From Gnetum montanum (taxonomy: Eukaryota; Streptophyta; Gnetopsida; Gnetales; Gnetaceae): a stretch of 64,000 nt of DNA. The position numbers and the translations under genes were made by a program. Location of the stretch: contig MNCI01004504.1 in the NCBI GenBank assembly GCA_015680685.1, positions 498,328 to 562,327 of the forward strand. Direction: 5' to 3'. How positions within the stretch are numbered: position 1 is the stretch's first letter; each line of letters starts with the position of its first letter. Under the pieces are notes generated by a model. The model had not been told where the DNA came from. It did no database searches and saw nothing but the letters and a program-made list of their open reading frames with translations. Positions 58,696 through 64,000 of this stretch are shown piece after piece.

Positions 58696-60523
58696 TTAAT
58701 CCTGCTTGTTATTAGAATGGGGGATATCCCCCATAACTAAATTTTTGAGCATGGAGAGGATTAATAAATGAAAGATGAGGATCCTTACATATTGGAAATA
58801 TTGAAACTTGGTCATACTTACCCCATTGGGGTTCACACACCTGATTATAGTGAGTGTAGAGGGGCAATTTATAAGATGTGGTTCCCGTGTAGAGAGTTGA
58901 CCAACTATGATACTTGAGACCGTAAGATGGTATGCAAGGATCGGGATGTTTCCATCCATGGCTATGTTCATTGGGGCATATGGTTGTTGCAGTGTTAATT
59001 AGTGGCCCTGATGAAGTAAAATGAGGCATTGAATTTGAAGAGAAGGATGGACCACAGTGTTGGACTTGTGCTAAGTTGGAGAATGCAGTGGCCTTTGAGC
59101 TATGTTGTCCCTTCCTATGGTCATGTCTAAAGAAGGTACGCCTTTGATGTTAAGGAGGTCTTTCACTACTATTGGTAATAGTAGGACAAGTAACATTTAT
59201 AGGTTTTTGCTGTGGTGCAAACACTTTAGGAATAGTTGGTGGCAGTGTAGAAGAAGGGAAAGGATGAGAATGTTGAAATTTAGGAGAAGTGTAAGATACA
59301 TAAGGTGATGGTTGTGTTGAGGATATGGCCTGATAGTACTAAGTAGAATGATAATGTGATGAGATAGAGTATGTTGACCTAGTCAAGGAAAGAGGATGTT
59401 GGACTAGATATGCATTTAAATTTGGATGATCTGAAGGGTGTCTCCAATTTAGGGATGGCTTCCCCCATGACTGGGATTGTTGCCACTATGATTGAACACA
59501 GTATCTCTATACAAACTCTGGTTGTAACATGCTTCTCCAATGCTCATATAAATGTAACAAAATTGGGCATTGACCCTTCGGGTGATCATACAGGAAAATG
59601 TTTCATTCATACGTGTGATTGGTAGTTGAGCTCTTATTTTCCTCATCCCTTCCTTCCGATGGTCTAATGATACTTTGTCCTGCTCCACACTTTTTATGTG
59701 TCCATTTCAACATCTTCTTAATCTTTACCTCGACTTCCTCTAATGATTGTTGTACTGGCAAAGATGGCTCTTCCTCCTTGAGATAGGTTGATTTCTCCTT
59801 TTTGTGATTATGGACCTCTGTTAAGTTGAGATTTTGGTGTCGTTGATGTTTTTCAATGCTCCCCCATATAGCCATTTCTCCTTCTTCTTTTTCTATCCAC
59901 TTAATAAGCTCTTGGAATTGATGGGTTCGTAGTTCGTATAGTTGACCTTGGGCATACATCCCTAGGGTTTCTCTTGTTGCATCATGAAGCCCATCAATGA
60001 TATGGTACATTAGCCTTTCCTCAGAGAACTCATGGCATGGATAGTTGTTTAATAGTACATAATATCTTTCTAAGGCCATGTCCAAGGGTTCATGTTATGC
60101 TTGTTGCTTGTTTCCACTCTTGGAGTTTTTTCTTCAAGGTTGACACTCTTGCATAGTTTTGATATCTTTTGTTAAAGATTTCTACCATTGTTGGCCAATG
60201 TCATATTGAATTTGGTTTTAATGATCTATACCATACTTTTTCTTGGCCAATGAGTGTCATAGGAAAGAGCTTGAGTTTTTGCCAACCATTATCAATGTTG
60301 TTCCATGCATAGGCATCGTAGAAGGCTTGTAAATGTTGTTGCGGATCTAAGTCATAGCCTCCTAAAAAATTGGGAAAGTTGTTTAAATCAAGCCTGGGTA
60401 GGTGGCTCTCTTTACAATGCCTACAAAATATTCAAACAACCTCTTGTATTTGCGCTAGGCTTGTAGTGACTAGTAGGGCTTCATCATCATCTAGTAAGTT
60501 ATGCTTTCATGTGTTGGGACAAT
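58696..60523 (-). pseudogene. Element D2 gag with long Pro/Ser/Tyr/His-rich tail
   Basis: In sense order: 'LDLNNFPNFLGGYDLDPQQ' and 'HLQAFYDAYAWNNIDNGWQ' (about 60400-60270), 'LKLFPMTLIGQEKVWYRSL' and 'FNKRYQNYARVSTLKKKLQE' make a retrotransposon-gag core. An open stretch of 160 codons (60085-59603) holds 'YHIIDGLHDATRETLGMYAQ' and an acidic/Lys-rich region. About 300 further codons to 58696 are rich in Ser, Tyr, His and Pro ('THYNQVCEPQWGKYDQVSIF', 'YGGYPPF'). The N-terminal end is cut by D3 at 60523. Stops and frame changes are present. Confidence 0.75.
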
Positions 60524-61459
60524 TGATGAGTGGCGAGGTACCCCTACACTCAACCATACGAATACGAGCGTGCACGCGCGATCCGGTCGAACTCCGCAAC
60601 ACCACAATAACACTTGGGGTTAATCGTTCGTTGTCTTCCCAGGCTTGCTTGTAAGTGTCACGGTGTATGGTTAAGCAAGTCTGAGGTATATGATTTTTTT
60701 GGTATTTTTTGGCTTATCTCCTATGCTATCAGAGGAAAGGGTTGAGAAACTAAGCTAACTCTAACTAATGTCCTAAGTCTAACTTAACTAGCGTCAGCAT
60801 CCGTTCCCACTTACCGGACACACCCTGAACTATGCAACTGTGGCTTACCAAACGCTAATCGTTACTGGGATCGCCACACGTAACGCAAGTGCTCGAAGTG
60901 GTCGTACTGAGGCACCTATTTAGCCTACGTGTGATAAGCAGCCGATTCCTTAGCCAGCCGTACACACCCGTGGGTGCTCGTAACTAAGTCGTACTTATCA
61001 CACGTTCTAGCCTAGCAATGAGCAGCCGATTCCTCAACTAGCCGTACACATCGGACTACTACTGGGATTACCAAGCGCAGAATCCTGGAATACGCTACTG
61101 GGTTACCAAGCAGCCAATGCTCGTAATTGAGTCGTACTCATGCATTGCGTCAAGCAGCCGATTCCTTGACTAGCCGTACACGTCCGTAGACGCTCGTAAT
61201 CAAGTCGTACTTGAACGCACTAGGAAAGCAGTAAATGAAAGCAATAAATAAAACCACGTGCTGCAAGGTTTATCCAATCAAGTTCGTCTTTATTGCCGTA
61301 CACAACTTGGGTTCAGGTTACAAGCTGCTCGAATAAAGAGCCGTTCACTCTAGGACTCCTACTGCGGGCACATGGGAAAAATTCTAACTCTGGAGTGATC
61401 AATCTGCTAGAGCTTCGCTACTTCTAGCCAGGATTGGGAAATGAAGGGAGTGCAGCCTC

Positions 61460-61468
61460 TTATTTATA
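61460..61468 (-). promoter_or_regulatory. TATA box of the D3 LTR
   Basis: Minus-strand TATAAATAA lies about 20 bases downstream, in the transcribed direction, of the GATATCGC palindromes. Confidence 0.7.
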
Positions 61469-61485
61469 GATATGGCGGCGGGACA

Positions 61486-61525
61486 CGATATCGCGTACGC
61501 GATATCGCATGGGATGCGATATCGC
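61486..61525. promoter_or_regulatory. GATATCGC palindromes upstream of the D3 TATA box
   Basis: 61486-61507 is a perfect 22-base palindrome centred on GCGTACGC and flanked by GATATC on both sides. 61499-61525 is a second inverted repeat with 12-base arms (GCGATATCGCAT) around GGG. D2 has decayed versions and D1 only traces. Confidence 0.75.
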
Positions 61526-61817
61526 TGCCCAGTGCATGTCGCGTCTCATCATACCCCCATGATTGAATAAAAACTCGTCCTCGAGTTCCTTACAATGATA
61601 TCAGGTAGGTATGGGATTATTAGGGGAAACGAAACTAATGGGATGACATGTGAACGGTCTTTATTACAAGACTTGACAAAAACTTATTACAATGACATCA
61701 GGCCACATTTGGCAGCTGAGAGAAAAGAGGAGAGAGAATAGAAGAGAAGAAGAGAGAAGAGTTTTGTTGCTGCCAACGCCTAGATTGCGCCTTCCGTTGT
61801 CCATCCGTAAGCGCGTT

Positions 61818-61980
61818 ATCAATTCTGCTCCTTGCATAGTGGCTTCAATGCTGCTCCACTCCAAGTATTTGCCCCAGATCCATTCCATGGTTGTATGATG
61901 GCCATCTGCACCCACAACACAATCATACATTAGCAAGGGTAATTGAATCATTAAGTAAAGCATACCTTGCTTCGGTTTGG
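61818..61980 (-). pseudogene. D3 short downstream ORF with preceding intron
   Basis: On the minus strand, 'aag|gtatgc' at about 61970 to 'ggtgcag|atggcc' at about 61905 reads as a GT-AG intron of about 66 bases. The ATG directly after it opens a frame of only about 28 codons. D1 and D2 have an ATG at the same place. The remaining sequence to the PPT is Ser/Leu-rich in other frames and probably non-coding. Confidence 0.45.
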
Positions 61981-61989
61981 GTTCCTTGG

Positions 61990-63513
61990 CTAAGTTGTGG
62001 TATGGCTAATATGGATCTGGGAAAATGTAGATGATGACTACCGAAGGTATAGGGGTTAGGAAGAAACGAAAAAATTCAGGGCTTAGGATAAAAATCAAAA
62101 AATCAGGCCCCATACCCCCATGACTAATCGCGAACCTCCGATAGTGGTAGAATGAAGAACGAAAAGGAGTAGGAAAGATAGGTAAAAAGGGACAACTATG
62201 GCATCAGTGCAGGGGATGTCATGATGGAAATGAACAAAAATGTTAATTAATTGCAAAATGTTAAGGAAAAGAAGTTAACTAATGTTCCAAATAGGAATGT
62301 CAGTGGGTCCTCCCCAAAGCAGGCTCATGCCCTTAATGCCCTGACAATCCCACATTCAAAGAGTCCGTGGGCTCTGGGAATGTCCTTTGGAATAAGAGTT
62401 AAAGTCTTAACCGTAAGAATTTACCAAAAAGAAAACAAAGCATCAACCAAAGTATATACAATGATACAACCGGCAATGAGGTGAACAATGGAGAGAAAGA
62501 TGGGAAGAAGAGAAGTGGAATGGAATCCCAAGAACAAGGTGGTGTACAGCCCCTTGTGTGTTTTATGATTAATGTGACTTGGCGAATCTCATTCCAACTC
62601 GAGCCTCAAACCAACCATTTCCAGTGACTTCGCATCAATGCATTTGGTCAAACCATCAACTCGGATAATAAGGATGCATCTTCGAAGAGCCACCACCATT
62701 CCGACGAAAAGCGAGAAGGGCCTTAGTTAGAGGGAACACTTGGTTCCATAACCAGTGCTTGCAGCCCAAATTTTATTTTGTCTAAGGGGTGTGCTTTGAA
62801 TCCTCACTTTTGCTTCTTCTTTTTTGCTTCTTTTTTTTTCTTTTTTTCGTTTTTTTTTCTTCTTTTCTTTGTTTTGTGTTTTTATGCGTGGGGACCACAC
62901 CATGCAAAGACTTCTTATTTTTATTGTCTGAGCTTCCGATTATTGGGTAACATCGGAACGGTAAGAAGACCCAAGAAGAAAACATCCAAGCACCCAAGTG
63001 AATGACCAACACAAAAACATCAAGTTCCCTTGAAGTCACACCCTTTACAATCCTTGAGTCCTTCCTTAGTTTGAGAAATGCCCAGTCACTTGTTCATTGA
63101 AGTTCTTATTAAGAAGGAACTGTACATTTCCAATCCAAGGGAAACCATAGACTTGATGGATGGATGGATGAAGTGGTCTCATTGCCTGCCATATCAAAAG
63201 AACACACCTTAGTATCAACAATGTAACTCATAGGTAAAAACCAAACATTAGCAATTAATGAAAAACAATTCATCCCATCGGCCCAAACACTTATTGGGTG
63301 ACGAATTTACACGATGGATGACACACACACGCACACACAAAAAATAGAAAAGGTATAACGATGTTGTAAAACAAAAAACAAGAAAAGTTAAAGAAAGTTG
63401 TAAAAAAAAACGTGTAAAACAAAAACGTTGTAAAACAAAAACATGTAAAACAAAAACGTTGTAAAAAAAACGTGTAAAACAAAAATTGAAAAAGAACTGA
63501 GGGCCCCATATGA
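61990..63513 (-). other. D3 non-coding region with conserved blocks and A-rich minisatellite
   Basis: No gene is supported. Conserved blocks are at 62302-62350 and 63019-63062. A poly-T/C tract lies at 62815-62872. A (CA)n stretch lies at 63321-63338, and a 'cgttgtaaaacaaaaa'/'cgtgtaaaacaaaaa' repeat runs at 63385-63487. PPT-like 'cccccatgact' words occur at 62111 and 63533. Confidence 0.5.
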
Positions 63514-63987
63514 TTAGCATAGGTGGCCATCTCCCCCATGACTGAGTTGTGAGGGAGAGATCTGAAATATTGAGCGCCTATTTGAATTCCTAAGCAGTGC
63601 CCAACTTCTCCCAAATGATGATCTTAGATAAAGGGGTGGAAGTTGGCGACGCTCACGTTCCAGTGTATCTATGCCACAGTTGTTGGCATGAGTTTTCTCA
63701 ATTCGTTCCATGCATATTTGTTTGCCCCTACGAGAAGCTGTCAACCACGGGGTTTCTACTACATCTTGTGTGGTTGCTACATACAGGCATCTTTGTTGCA
63801 GAGTCTCATGGGCACACCTGTGACATGGAGACATTTCCTCCGTGTCATCACCCGATGAATCACTATATGTGATGCATGGAACTATCCTCTTCTCAATCTT
63901 TCCACATATGTTTATCTTGGAGATTTCCAAGGAAAGATCGCGAATTCTAAGGCATGCATCTACTGTGCTTAGCCATGCCCTTCCCAT
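63514..63987 (-). pseudogene. D3 protease C-terminal part and following gag-pol tail
   Basis: A 157-codon open stretch on the minus strand. Just upstream of its first Met the frame reads Phe-Pro-Ile-Ile, and 'MGRAWLSTVDACLRIRDLSL' follows, the pattern of the last conserved strand of retropepsins (compare 'MILGRPWLAQL' in B). A Ser/Asp-rich piece 'YSDSSGDDTEE' and a Cys/His/Arg-rich tail come next. The active-site part would be right of the window. No RT motif follows. The protease call rests on one motif. Confidence 0.55.
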
Positions 63988-64000
63988 TATAATTGGGAAG

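Larger units (their letters stand above)
55790..60523 (-). mobile_element. Element D2: gag-carrying LTR element, interrupted by D3
   Basis: A minus-strand D-family element: 3' LTR, PPT (56727-56740), shortened MAPKR ORF, conserved non-coding blocks, gag tail and gag core. At 60523 the gag frame is cut by the LTR of D3, and its N-terminal part, leader and 5' LTR lie beyond the window or within it past D3. No pol is visible between gag and PPT. Confidence 0.75.
60524..61551 (-). repeat. Element D3 3' LTR (1,028 bp), youngest D copy
   Basis: TGATGAGTGG at the left and CTCATCA at the right give exact inverted 7-base ends. Many CpGs survive ('gtgcacgcgcgatccggtcg'). Internal repeats of 'aagcagccgattcct' and 'agccgtacac' occur at about 60950-61190. 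The PPT lies to the right (61552-61565). Confidence 0.9.
60524..64000 (-). mobile_element. Element D3: 3' part of a gag-protease LTR element, running off the right edge
   Basis: 3' LTR, PPT, a short downstream ORF, conserved blocks and, at the edge, the C-terminal part of a protease. Gag and the 5' LTR must lie beyond 64000. Only about 2 kb separate protease and PPT, too short for pol, so the copy is non-autonomous. It interrupts D2's gag. Confidence 0.8.

Noticed and set aside
55790-61551. The D2 and D3 LTRs as the two LTRs of one element
   Set aside because: Both have a PPT and D-type 3' internal sequence on the same (right) side, the sequence left of 60524 is mid-gag with no PBS, and their CpG content differs too much for one insertion.
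62778-63039. Phe-rich or Lys-rich proteins from the poly-T tract of D3
   Set aside because: Low-complexity translation of a T/C tract with no conserved frame in D1 or D2.
1-64000. Host protein-coding genes, tRNA, rRNA or microRNA
   Set aside because: I found no conserved coding frame or RNA gene that is not explained by the retroelements. Small structured RNAs cannot be excluded by eye.

Overview
This window looks like intergenic DNA from a very large seed-plant nuclear genome, and a gymnosperm-like genome fits best. It is AT-rich and CpG-poor. I could support no host gene, rRNA, tRNA or CRISPR array. Nearly all 64 kb is nested, decayed LTR retrotransposons, mainly Ty3/gypsy. The species assignment is inference. 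The nesting is read directly from LTR pairs, TG...CA ends, primer-binding sites (PBS), polypurine tracts (PPT) and target-site duplications (TSD). I name the elements A to H.

Layout. The oldest layer is G (+). Only the last bases of its 5' LTR are visible (2284-2294); its leader is at 2295-2548 and 30553-31030, its gag-protease at 31040-34700, and a reverse-strand accessory gene lies at 35500-38276. H (-) sits in G's LTR: its LTR is 903-2283 and its body runs off the left edge. A (+, 2549-30552, about 1.56-kb LTRs) sits in G's leader. B (+, 6509-13821, exact TSD AGAAG) sits in A's gag. D1 (-, from 38277) interrupts G's accessory gene. F (-, 43980-49522, a chromovirus with near-identical TSDs) sits in an inverted relative of A, called E (43711-55789). 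D2 (-, from 55790) cuts E, and D3 (-, from 60524) cuts D2's gag and runs off the right edge.

Main biology. A, G and E belong to one family of large Tat/Ogre-like elements. They carry gag and protease, then about 10 kb of extra DNA, then (in A) reverse transcriptase, RNase H and integrase, then the 3' LTR. The extra DNA holds an antisense accessory gene of roughly 1,000 codons. In E this gene has six short GT-AG introns. Beside it lies a tandem array of about 190-bp units, each built around an inverted repeat with a CCATGCT arm. B is a gag-protease-only relative that could have arisen by deletion between short ~30-bp repeats that flank the extra module in A. D elements are a second non-autonomous family: gag and protease, no visible pol, and a downstream ORF whose start codon lies just after a putative intron.

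All coding regions are damaged, mostly by amber codons at expected Gln positions and by C-to-T/G-to-A change. The three D LTRs show successive stages of CpG loss that agree with the nesting order.
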